64,000 nt of DNA, from the NCBI GenBank assembly GCA_023897205.1, contig JAHWDD010000004.1, positions 5,456,001 to 5,520,000 of the forward strand. The letters are read 5' to 3'. The notes beneath the pieces are model-generated. The model made no database searches. It was not told the DNA's origin and saw only the letters and a list, made by a program, of their open reading frames with translations. The translations under genes were made by a program, and so were the position numbers. The DNA is from Exophiala sp. HKRS030 (Eukaryota; Ascomycota; Eurotiomycetes; Chaetothyriales; Herpotrichiellaceae). Of this stretch, positions 1-9,932 are shown in pieces (the first letter of the stretch is position 1; each line of letters begins with the position of its first letter).

Positions 1-57
1 GGAGCATAAAGATCTGTTTGCTGTGTAATTGATATGATTACCATGGATGACAATCAG

Positions 58-125
58 CAAGCGCGCCACAGTCGGAAGTGCCGCAGCAGGCCCCTATCGA
101 GCCTAAGAAAAAGCGAAACCCTTAA
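58..125 (+). CDS. Possible 3' terminal exon of a gene entering from the left
   Basis: A TCAG acceptor-like site ends at 57. From 58, a frame rich in Pro, Gln and Lys runs to TAA at 123-125 and ends in a basic tail (PKKKRNP). In that frame a stop lies just upstream of the acceptor, so the reading only works if an intron ends here. It could be the last exon of a gene outside the window, or chance. The family is not recognised. Confidence 0.2.
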
Positions 126-1050
126 GCCTGTCTCATTCGCCACCTCTATCCTCCCTTCCGACTACCCAACTTCGGCCACGGCAAATTTCACTGACGTTCA
201 GGATCAGGCTGCGTTTTAGCGAGTTGATCCGCTTCTGCCGGCCCTTCAACTTGTTTAGGCGGCTGGCCTGAAGACAGTGATCTATCAGACCCAATCGCGC
301 AAGCCAACGGCGCGAGACCACAACGTTGGATAGGGAGGACGGTGGGCGGCAGGTGCATGAGGTGACCTCGAGGACGGTGTAGAGGTTAAGTCGAATTCGA
401 AGCGGTGGGTTTGAGGCGAGGCGCAGGTGAGATCGGGGTCGATATTACTTGTTGAGCTGACAGGCCATGAGGCTCTTTTTGCCCGAGTTTCGAGGCGTGT
501 AGCACCTCATCAACATAAAGACTCGGAACAAAATGCTGGAAATGCTAATTGGCCGAAGTGAATGCGCCAAGAGACTCCCAAGGACTGCTAAGAGACCTTT
601 TGAACTCCTGCGAACACTTTTTTCGCGGTTGTGCATTTGCTTTGCGGCATCCAGAAATCTTCGACGTGATGAATTGTAATCATATCATTGATTGAAATTC
701 CTGTACAGCCCTTTGAAGGTTACACAACTCTTGAGAAATGCATGCAACCTCCCAGAATTTAAAATGTTCCAGTCTTTTTCGACCAGAAGTACCTTTTCAT
801 TGCTCCTTCGCTGGTACATTTGTGGAAATTCTATGGGACTCTGCCCATCGCCTATGTTTTTTGAACATCACTGACGTTGGTACTCAAGAATGATGGAGCC
901 GATCGATGCATCCCGGGGCTCGTACAACTGTGCTGGATAGATATAAATGGTTGTGAAATGTGCAATCTGAAGTTCTGTCTTGCTATGCAGATATCATTCC
1001 CTTTCTCAATTTCTGTTTTCTTACCCAAAGTCTTATCCTGTCCTTGAATC
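126..1050. other. Intergenic, nothing supported
   Basis: Only short, overlapping open frames on both strands with no recognisable motif. I see no RNA gene, repeat or convincing exon. Confidence 0.5.
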
Positions 1051-1239
1051 ATGGAAGCGCAGCAAAAGAATGGGTGGAAGTGCTGTCAATGCGGGACCAC
1101 CCAGGTCCTATACCTCAATCCCAAGTGCAGCGGTTCAGATTGCAGTCATACCAGGCGCGACTGTTGCAAGCTTCTTGTTATGAATCCAAGACCCGACGAT
1201 AGACATCCTCCGAACTGCAGATGCCGTATTCACCGTTAA
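1051..1239 (+). CDS. Small Cys-rich, probably zinc-binding protein (62 aa)
   Basis: An intronless 62-residue frame starts at ATG 1051. After a short polar start, the motif WKCCQCG (residues 9-15) is followed by Cys at about 26 and 31, His 33 and a CC pair at 38-39, then NCRC near the end. The layout W-x-C-x2-C ... C ... C-x-H-x4-C resembles the small zinc-ribbon-like proteins common in Pezizomycotina, which carry a WxCxxC start and an H-x-R-C core and usually have no known function. There is no signal peptide or membrane segment. Other frames over this stretch show no pattern. The role is unknown; the Cys/His spacing is the only support for calling it a gene. Confidence 0.5.
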   Translation: MEAQQKNGWKCCQCGTTQVLYLNPKCSGSDCSHTRRDCCKLLVMNPRPDDRHPPNCRCRIHR

Positions 1240-2441
1240 AGGTAAACGCCGGTGAAGATAGCTGGTTGGGCCGATGGCTGACGTTGTGAGTGTTGTGCAG
1301 ACTTCGGCTTATTTTGATCAATGTCATGGCCCATCTCACAATTCAGTGGCTTGGCCGACCAAAGTACACGCTGCTCTAAAGATTCGGAAAGGCAACGTGC
1401 AAGGCGAAATTGTGAAAGGATTGAAGGAAGGAAGCAGGAACGCGGTGATTGAAGAGTTGTAGAGCTAACTTCCAAACCGAGATATTGAAATTGGACGGCA
1501 GCGCTTGATGAATTTGTTTGTTTGTGGCACACTGATGATTCTAGAAGTGGTGTTCTGAGTTTTCAATAATGCCTTAGTTCTTGTTGTAATGCCCGATGGA
1601 GACTCTTTTTTCTTGATTCAATCCCTTTTCTGCTAAGCTAGTAACATTATTGACTTCGAGGTGAATCATGTTGACCGGCTCCATTCTTTATCCATGAGCG
1701 ATGCCTTTCAGAGCCTACCAATAGGAGCGTGAACCGCATGTGCGAATTGGATTCCACACGGAATGGGTGGAGTCGTGAGACATTCGGTTCTTCTCAGGCA
1801 GCATAGATCAGCGAACAGAGCAGATTATTGTGGATTGTATTTCAAGATAAGTCGTGAAGCCTGCAAAGGGGTTGGCGAAGCCCTATTGGTATATTTTCAT
1901 GCCCCAAAGGCTTTGACGTAGCGAGGTGAGATCAAACACAAAGATCAGCTCATGCGAAATGTTCTATCAGTAGGCGAATTGTTGTACCCAATCTAAACCA
2001 GATGAGTACATGTTCTCTCGGCAGAGTGGAATGGGGCGATTTTCTGCTTCATCCGTCCTGCCAATCAAATTGGTTAGGCCAACGCAAGGGTCTCTCAAAA
2101 GGACCCTGCATGCACAGCCCGTGGACCAGAAAGGCTTAAGCTGGATGTTTGGGTCCCTTTGTCACGCCAATGCACCCATGTGACGGTGCCGAAGTCTGAG
2201 CCTCGAACAGGCTGTGCCGTAAAATGTGGTGCGAACACTTCTTCATAACTAGGGTAAATGCCTGGTAGTGTCTAGCTCATTTTCATTGAGCTTAATCTCA
2301 CCTCACATGGTCTTTGTGGGTGTTAGATTGTGAGGGTCTGGCGCTCGAGTTGAAGCACTAGCAATATTGTCGTCCGAAGCCCGAGGCTAGAACGCTCTCA
2401 TTTTGTTCGGAACAGCTTAGGTCGTCACAGCCGACCCTTTC
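1240..2441. other. Intergenic, nothing supported
   Basis: About 1.2 kb upstream of the Clr5 gene. No frame shows domain-like composition, and no structured RNA or repeat was noticed. Confidence 0.5.
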
Positions 2442-4116
2442 ATGAACAGCGAAATGCCGACACCGGTCCGGAAGACTTGCTACGCTCCAGCAGAATGGGA
2501 TGCCAAAAAGCCTCTCATAAAGCAGCTTTACTTGTCAGAACGATATTCGTTAGCGGCCGTAGCCCATCGACTTCATCGCGAAGGCTTTTATATAAAGTAC
2601 AGTTGAGGAGTCGCTGCGGAAGTCATCTCACTAACAGTATGAACAGTGAACGAATGCTTAAGACGAGAGTCAGAAAGTGGCAATTGGATAAGAAGCTGAA
2701 GTTCCCAGATATGCGGACTGCAATCCAATTAGTTGCGGCTCAGGGGACGAAAGATCGGGCTCCGAACCGAGGTTTCTAATCCGTGGTCGAATCGTGCGAT
2801 ACTCAGAGGTACTTCGATACTTCGTCCGAAAGGGGATTCCAGACCCTCTCAATTGGCTCAAAAGCCTGCAAGATGATGGATTTGTCCCATCTAGTAACGT
2901 CGAGCTTATTGCTTCGCAAGAGACAGATGATACCCCAGAAACCTCAGATGAGCAGAGAGGATTGAGCACACGGTGGCCATCTGAGGGCTTGACGCTTTCC
3001 GACGCCGAAAAGGTGCAAGACCTCGAAGAACTCCCGATGGAGCACGCACGCCAACTCGCACGACTTAGAAACGACGCCAATAATCTAGCCGCAATGGATA
3101 TCTCCCTCACAATGCAGCCTTACACATTTGTTGGTACTGAAAAGCTTGTTTACATGACCAATGGCTACTGCGCCATGTATTTGACTTCAAGCCGTTCTCT
3201 TGGACACACAGAACCCACGGTTCATCACCTAACAACGCATGCTATCTTTGCGCAGCGCATGCAGGATGGGGTAGCGCTCCTAGGCCGGAACCAGATAGTC
3301 CCTGCCTTCAATGAATTCAACCACGCTTTCACCCTTTTGAAAGATTTGCTCGTGGATCATCACCCTATGAGCATCGCCTTGATCCTTTCGGTTGTTTGCG
3401 AGCTTGATAGCAAGAACTTGAATCAGTTGATCATGCAACTACTCCGCCACATTGAGAAGATGTGCAATATCGAACTCGGACCTTTCGATCCTTTGACAGT
3501 CTTGTTCAGAGCGCTCACTCATGTGGACGGCGACACAACCAATTTGGCCCTCTTGATCGTTCGCAGAGCTGTTGACCAACTTAGCGAGTTCGGCGGAACA
3601 TCAGACTGGAAGTCTCTGTATCTTCGAGAGCGGCTTTGCGACTGCCTCTACTATGCTCGTTACGACTATGAACGGGCCGCCAAGCGGCAGGCGCTGCTAA
3701 AGGATCAAGAGAGCGTCTATGGGATTGAAGCTCGGAACGTTTTGTGGACACTGACGAATATCGCGGATGATTATCTCCAATTGGGCAACTGCGAAGAAGC
3801 AAAGACTTTTTATGAAACAGCATTGAGGAGATCACAAGTTCTATCTGGTTATGGGAAAGCAAAAAGCCAGTTCGCCGCTTTAGAAGGACTTGCGCAATGC
3901 GCCATGGCTGATGCGAGACGTCTGCATGCCGCGCGTAATTCTATCAGTGGTGAAAATACGGAGTGGCGGTCCAAGACAGATATGGCTTTGCGGCTGTTCA
4001 AGGAGGCGGAAGTTGAGGCACGAGTTTGGTTTCCTCCCTCGAGCAGGAGAATTGCTCGAGTACAAGTCGAAATCCTTAAAGCCGAAGCTCTGAAAGCTTC
4101 TTTCAATGAAGTTTGA
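2442..4116 (+). CDS. Clr5-domain protein with helical (TPR-like) C-terminal region, one frame break
   Basis: Exon 1 (2442-2596) encodes the start of a Clr5 domain: EWDAKKPLIKQLY, then SLAAVAHRLHREGFYI. A 50-nt intron (2597-2646, GTACAG...ACAG with CTAAC) joins it to NERMLKTRVRKWQLDKKLK, the conserved second half of the domain. The frame then has to shift by one missing base between about 2740 and 2760, next to a GGGG run, to reach FLIRGRIVRYSEVLRYF and the long frame ending at 4116. With that base restored the product is about 541 aa. The C-terminal part (residues ~190-540) looks alpha-helical and includes LTNIADDYLQLGNCEEAKTF, which resembles a tetratricopeptide unit. Clr5-domain proteins are abundant in Pezizomycotina, often beside HET genes as here. 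The molecular function is not established. It could be a pseudogene, but the single break fits the assembly-error pattern of the window. Confidence 0.8.
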
Positions 4117-4274
4117 ACTCGGTGAAGGAAAGTAATGTTCTAGTATAAACTATATGAGAGTTCCATTAGAAATTTTCAAGTCGTTCGTCCCTATTCTTCC
4201 TTGAGCCACCTCTTTTGCACGCTTGTGTTCTAGATCAAGTACACAGCCATCTTGGTTCCTCACATAGCAAAGCA

Positions 4275-6643
4275 TCAACCGATGCACCATGTAACATCAT
4301 CTCCAAACCTCATGACACAATCCACCGAACTATATTCCTTCCTTCCAAGCAGCTCACGTTCAACCCGTTCTTGTTCCTGTTGGACTTTCACTGCATCTAG
4401 CTCAGGTACGCCCACTTGACCCCAGAATTCCTTGTTCACGCTCAGAATGGAAGTATACTTAGTTCGTAGCTCGTACATGTGCACCTGGCCTATGAAAGAC
4501 GCGTAAAGAACCTTGTCTTTGAGCTCATCAATTGCAACCATCACTCCATACCCACCACCTTGTGCTGAGCAGATTAGACCCCAATTTCCTTCGGGACGGA
4601 ATCCATGCTGTGCTTGCCATGTTGTTGTCCAGGCCTGTTTCGGATCTGCAGACAAACATCTTTCCATGTCGGGACCAGGCTCCCAGAATCTGGCGTGGTC
4701 TCGGCATGGGCCTCCTCTCGGAACTGGGCAAAGCACATAAGAGAGGGCGTCTATTCGCAAGACCATACAATTTCTGATGTTTTCCCCTGAAGAGAAACTA
4801 AGAAGACACGAATTTTGACACTGAAATTTTAAGCCACGATCTGTTTGGATCGCGTCAATCTTGCCATCGCCCTCAACTCCTTGCAGATAGAAGACGTCAT
4901 GAGGCTTCAGATTCAGAAGCGAGCTTGGTGCCCATCGGAAAGGTTGAGTCGTCATTTTGTCTTCATCGGTAAATAAAAATTGCCAAGGGAATTTGGACTG
5001 TCTTTGAGAGAGTAGACGGTAGAGTTGACGCATTCTTTCATGCTCATCGTCTACATTTACAATCGATGTGACATCAATGCTCATAATATAACCAATACAG
5101 AGTGGTTCATCGGCTGGCCAGGACGTCGAACGGAAGTGGAGGGAGGTAATGACTGAGAGCATGTCTGCTTCTAGTGGTAGATACTGAGCTATTAATGCTG
5201 CACAGTTGGATGCGACTCTGTCAGTAGGTGGCTTATGTGGCTCCGGAAGTGTGATGGATTTGTCGGAAAATTGGAAACGCAATTTCAGCCTTGCTACTAC
5301 GCCTTCCTCGAGCGTCCACAATCTCCGCATCCATTTGCACAGAGCTATGCGCAGGAGAAGTTCTTCATTGGAGCTAGAAGAAGGTATCGTCAGTAGATCT
5401 GAGTCAAGTACCAGCACAGTGGTCGCCTTGCGATAAACATCTGCCATTCGACTGAGCGCAGCACGTTTCGCGGGCCATTTACTGCAGGGACACATAATGA
5501 GTCGATCCAGACATTTGCCTCGTCCAATCCAGTCTGAAGTACCAAGTTGCGGAGTCGCCAGACTTGACATCTAGGGAGGGCATTAACGCCCGGTGGGTGG
5601 CCAAGTCCATCAGACCAAACATGTGATATTGCAACGTACTGCTCACTGTCCGTCAGGGATACTTCCACTTCGTGCTGAGAAGTACCTGAAATCTTGACAC
5701 GAGGAACAGTATCATATTCGCGACTTGATAGAATGCCTAGCTGATTCGGATCGATACAAAGAAATCCACAGCCATCACAATTCTCGGTATGCGAGGTTTG
5801 ATAATTTGATACTTCTAGGTCAAATGCGAGGCACTTGCTTGCAGTGCATTGAGGGTGTTGAGTTTTCGCATTCTTGCGGTAAATACGATTAGCGAAGCAG
5901 AAAGTGCTGTGATCGAAAGTAAGCTTCATCAAGTTTATCTCGCTGGGACACCAATGGAGATTATTTGTCCAGTTCACTACAGCAAAGGACAGCGATCCCG
6001 AGCCGGATGTCACCCAATGCTTTCCTTCTGGGAAGTAGATTGTTCTGGTGATGCATTCAATCGCCTCGACCAGGACAAGAAGCATGATTTCCAAACCATC
6101 TTCTACAACTGTCCGAGATTCTTCGCAAATGACATGTGCCAGAGTCCCATTAGGGTTGATGCTACCGTGATCATGCGGGGTGAAATTGTTGGTAAGGAAA
6201 AGTAATGCTCGCATAGCGTGCCGCTCAATCTCACGAAAATGCTCTCTCCGCTCTGTCTTCGGTCGTATTCCTTCCAGATCACGCCAGGTGATAACATGGT
6301 GCGGAAGTTGTGCAAGACTCAGTACTCTAGCACCGTCGCAGATCTTGACATAGTCGTACCCATCGAAACTGGTACCGTAGACTGAATGTAATACCGAGAG
6401 AAGACCAAAGTATAGCCATTCTTGGAGGAGTGCCGTGCTCTGCTGCACATCAGGCTTAGCTCCATCTTTCGTCCTCAATTGGTTGGAAAACTTCTCGTTA
6501 CTCCAATAGTTCAGACGGAACCCTCGCCTCTCTGGAAATGTCTCCAGGGGACCTCCATCGTAGCCATTCGGATCGCATCTAAGCGGAAACGTCAGCTCCT
6601 GTGAAAGCAATCCTGGCGGGCGTATTCTAGGAAGATGGTCCAT
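4275..6643 (-). CDS. HET-domain (heterokaryon incompatibility) protein 1, one frame break
   Basis: On the minus strand, ATG at 6643 begins a frame whose N-terminus (GYDGGPLETFPERRGF) matches the start of the two neighbouring paralogues. The HET domain shows YVAISHVWSDGLG and WIDSLCVP. Shortly after, at about 5474-5490, the reading must shift by one missing base to continue as RAALSRMADVYRKATTVLVL and then KWMRRLWTLEEGV, in the order seen in both paralogues. The CCC run there is a plausible site. Restoring one base gives 789 aa, the same length as HET-2. HET domains trigger programmed cell death or incompatibility when different individuals fuse, and act in the cytoplasm. A Cys/His-rich stretch (HPQCTASKCLAF, CDGCGFLC) precedes the domain. 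The gene is divergent from HET-2 across 445 bp. Gene decay is possible, but the rest is intact. Confidence 0.85.
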
Positions 6644-7088
6644 GACCCTAGCACGCGGTGGAAGCGTATTGGGGTATGGGATGAGAAAGCAGGAAGGTGA
6701 AACCCTGGACCGCACGCTGATAAGCTTCCATAAATTCAACACGTAAGGCAACAAGACCGAGAAATAAAATAAAGCTTTATGATCTGCAATTCACCTTGAG
6801 TATCTTCAAGTTAGCGCGCAGAGAACCGATGATACAAGTCGACCTTCGCGCATTTCGGTGAAACACGAGATCGTAAGCGAAGCTGCCCGACCGCCCGACT
6901 CGATTGCCCGCCAACCATGTTGCAAGGCTTTGACATCCAACTAGAATTGATCTCAAAGTCGCTTGGCTCAAGTCGGAGCCTTGTTGCGTCCGCAGACCAT
7001 TCCACTAGCTACTGTAATCCCTCTTACTTTCTTTGCACTTTTGCAATCACCCAGATGATTACCTTCAAAACCCAGGAACAACGGTGGA
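6644..7088. promoter_or_regulatory. Shared divergent upstream region of HET-1 and HET-2
   Basis: The 445 bp lie between the start codons of two divergent HET paralogues, so it must hold both promoters. I see no clear TATA box or named operator and claim only the geometry. Confidence 0.4.
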
Positions 7089-9458
7089 ATGGATTTCGTG
7101 GAACTTCCAGACAAAGTTGACTTTGAAGAGATTCCAGACCTAGGCATTCGGGATTACGATCATGGCGACTTTGAAACTTACCCGCAGAGACAAGGATGGA
7201 ATTTGCAGGCTTTACTTGACGGTAATTTTGCGGAAGCATACGATTCATGGGACACAGCAAGTCAAGATTTCGGGCCAGCACTCCTTGCAGCATTCAACGG
7301 TTTGAATCTTGATGTACTGGAAGAGCGTGATTTTCAGTCTGTGTACAATGACTGGAATCGTATCGCCCCAACTCTATCGATGGACTCCGAGCAAGAACAC
7401 GCTATCAAAGCCCTCGCAAATAATATGTTCCTATCTGTGGTTGGTGGCTTCATTCAAACCTGGTTGATCCTTGGCACTTTAGGTGTAGTTTTGCGACGAC
7501 CCGTCTCTAGGCTCGATGTGGTCCAAGTCAAAGAAGCTGTCGAAGAAAATGGGAAAATGGTGAAGCGGTCTTGTCTCACACTGGGATCAGTATTTCCGGA
7601 ATGTGTCAGACAGTTTCGAGATCATCTAGAAACGGACGCAGATTGGGCTGCAGACGTGCTTCGGACCCTTAGGATCGGTATTACCTTTCTCGATGACCTA
7701 GCCAGGAAAATGGCCGCTCCAGTACGACATTACTTCCTACCACGATCGGTTGAGGCGAATTTGCTCGTCCTACTAAACACTTTCGACCAACACCAAGCGC
7801 TTCATAATCCGCGACACCTGCGAGCTAATATGTACTCTTGCGAAGCATTGGAACAAGAAATAAAAACACAGCGGAAGTGGTGCCCTCATACGATTTACAG
7901 GCTTCGTGCCACGGGAGGTGCTCAGAGCCTCTATTACGTGAGTTTGCTCCCTAGTTTTGCGGTATATGGTGTACATGAAAATTGTGACGAAGCTATATGC
8001 CTTGCATTCAACATTGACAATGACACATACCGGCCTGTGCATTCTGAGGGTTGTTGTAGACACGGTGACAACGGTGTCTGTCCAGACATTAGTATATCGG
8101 AGCATGACCTTGTTTTGATACTTGAGGAGGGAGGATATCCTTTAGTCTCTCTAGAGGAGGGAGGCTTGAAGCTTGTTCCATATCAGCATGGAGTTGAATA
8201 TGTAGCAATATCTCATGTTTGGTCAGATGGACGAGGAAATCCGACACAAAACTCTCTGCCACTCTGCCAACGCAAAACAATTCAACAATGGGTCTCTCGC
8301 TCAGCACATGACGGCATGCTCTTTTGGATTGACACATTATGCGTGCCCAAAAACGAACCGCACAGAAACTCAGCAATCATGCGCATGGCTGAGACATACC
8401 AAGCGGCGACTCATATTCTTGTCCTCTCGGAGGAACTGTTAGCCTTCAATCTGCCAAAATCACCATTGCAAGCCCTCTACATGATGTTTCACAGCAAGTG
8501 GATGACGAGGCTTTGGACATTACAAGAGGCAGTGCTAAGCAGAAGGTTGTTGTTCCAATTTCGAGATCATGCAATCGCTTTTTCAACCTTGAGTGATGCG
8601 ATACTAGATTCTCCGGAAGTGCCCATGGTCAACGAGCATTGGTTGTCACGCATAGCTGGTTTAAACATGCTCACCCAAATGCGTCTTTTCGAGGGCCAAG
8701 AATCAGATCATAGTCTTGGGAAAGAAAGGCTCTCCTTCAATGATCTCATATGGGCCTTGCAACCACGCACATCGTCTCGCGGGACAGATGCATCAATATG
8801 CGCGTCAATATTGATGGGCAGTGACTTGCATCCAGTCCTTGCAGCCTCCGATGATATGAAGATGCAGGCATTTTGGACCTGTCGAACAGAAGTGCCCGCG
8901 CGCGTCCTCTGGGCCAGAGGGCCGCGATTGGAACAGGAAGGACTTCGATGGGCGCCACGCGACCTTCTCCACCCCCTAACCAGACAGTCCTTTCTTGGAT
9001 CACGCGCCCCCGAGAGTGCGTCAGCGCGACTGTCAAAAGAAGGATTAGTCATTTCAGGTGTTTCTGCCTTCCTTCTAGAGACAATAACGGTGACAGACGA
9101 AAGTCTCCCTACAACGGTGCATGATAGTGTAGTCGTGGTTACTGATTTTGATCTAGTCATGAAAATCCATGCCGAGGATGAGAAATCAAATTGGCATACA
9201 AATTTGGGCAATCGGCAATTTCTGCTATTGCTGGAGGAGCTCGAATACGCCAAAGCTGTGAGACGTTGTTGTGTAGCGTTTCCATCTCAGAGGCTGAAGA
9301 CCTCAACGTATGTTGGCAAGCCTCTTCAAGTGATATATCACCTTCCTAGGGCAATCGAAATTGTGGAAATGCAAACCTTGACAGTCGAGCAGATGAGGAG
9401 TCCAGCGGCAAAAATTACACAAGTCTTCGAACCATCACAGAGCTGGCTAGTGACGTGA
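7089..9458 (+). CDS. HET-domain protein 2 (789 aa, intact)
   Basis: A single uninterrupted frame from ATG 7089 to 9458. The N-terminal segment (residues 1-40, with FETYPQRQGWNLQALL) is shared with HET-3 and, more weakly, HET-1, and is probably a family-specific domain upstream of the HET core. The HET core lies at about residues 365-460: YVAISHVWSDGRGNP, FWIDTLCVPKNEPHRNSAIM, RMAETYQAATHILVL, then KWMTRLWTLQEAVL. A Cys-rich stretch (ENCDEAICLAF ... EGCCRHGDNGVC) sits just before it. This copy shows what the two frame-broken relatives should look like. The expected role is allorecognition or immune-type cell death. No NACHT, amyloid or other partner domain is visible, so what it senses is unknown. 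Confidence 0.92.
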   Translation: MDFVELPDKVDFEEIPDLGIRDYDHGDFETYPQRQGWNLQALLDGNFAEAYDSWDTASQDFGPALLAAFNGLNLDVLEERDFQSVYNDWNRIAPTLSMDSEQEHAIKALANNMFLSVVGGFIQTWLILGTLGVVLRRPVSRLDVVQVKEAVEENGKMVKRSCLTLGSVFPECVRQFRDHLETDADWAADVLRTLRIGITFLDDLARKMAAPVRHYFLPRSVEANLLVLLNTFDQHQALHNPRHLRANMYSCEALEQEIKTQRKWCPHTIYRLRATGGAQSLYYVSLLPSFAVYGVHENCDEAICLAFNIDNDTYRPVHSEGCCRHGDNGVCPDISISEHDLVLILEEGGYPLVSLEEGGLKLVPYQHGVEYVAISHVWSDGRGNPTQNSLPLCQRKTIQQWVSRSAHDGMLFWIDTLCVPKNEPHRNSAIMRMAETYQAATHILVLSEELLAFNLPKSPLQALYMMFHSKWMTRLWTLQEAVLSRRLLFQFRDHAIAFSTLSDAILDSPEVPMVNEHWLSRIAGLNMLTQMRLFEGQESDHSLGKERLSFNDLIWALQPRTSSRGTDASICASILMGSDLHPVLAASDDMKMQAFWTCRTEVPARVLWARGPRLEQEGLRWAPRDLLHPLTRQSFLGSRAPESASARLSKEGLVISGVSAFLLETITVTDESLPTTVHDSVVVVTDFDLVMKIHAEDEKSNWHTNLGNRQFLLLLEELEYAKAVRRCCVAFPSQRLKTSTYVGKPLQVIYHLPRAIEIVEMQTLTVEQMRSPAAKITQVFEPSQSWLVT

Positions 9459-9932
9459 TGTGGGGTAAATAAAGTGTCCGCAGAATACGGACAGATAGAC
9501 GAAATCTTATGGTGAACGTTGAAATGCAGAACAAGAAACCTCGCGAAGGGAATTGTCGTGAGACTCAAGCCATATCTCTTGAAACTCGGGGGACGCAATG
9601 CTTGTAAAGGAGGTTAGCAGAATATATGAAATCAATATTGAACAGATAGAATCTATGCGGGATGAAGCCGACGGTTCCTGGAGGACTGAGAAATCTAAAA
9701 CTCAAGCCAAGACTGCACGTTATGATCTTTCTTCAAATGCAGCCTTACTTGAGACAGATCGAGTTGCCCTGCTGCGCAGGCTGTGAGCCCGCCAATCATA
9801 GGTGGAAGGCCAACGCATCAGGCGATGCCATGTTAGATTCGTCGAGAGTGGATGTTGGTCTGCTCCAAGACATTTTCTGTGAGTAATTTGGTTCTGCTAC
9901 CGAGTCTAGTATTCGTATGAAGCTGAGATACC
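9459..9932. other. Intergenic between HET-2 and HET-3
   Basis: Short frames at 9598-9886 lack any motif. Nothing else is supported; it probably holds the HET-2 terminator and the HET-3 promoter. Confidence 0.45.

Noticed and set aside
5474..5510. 31-nt GTAAAT...CAG segment in HET-1 as an intron
   Set aside because: Too short for introns here, and removing it would delete residues conserved in both paralogues.
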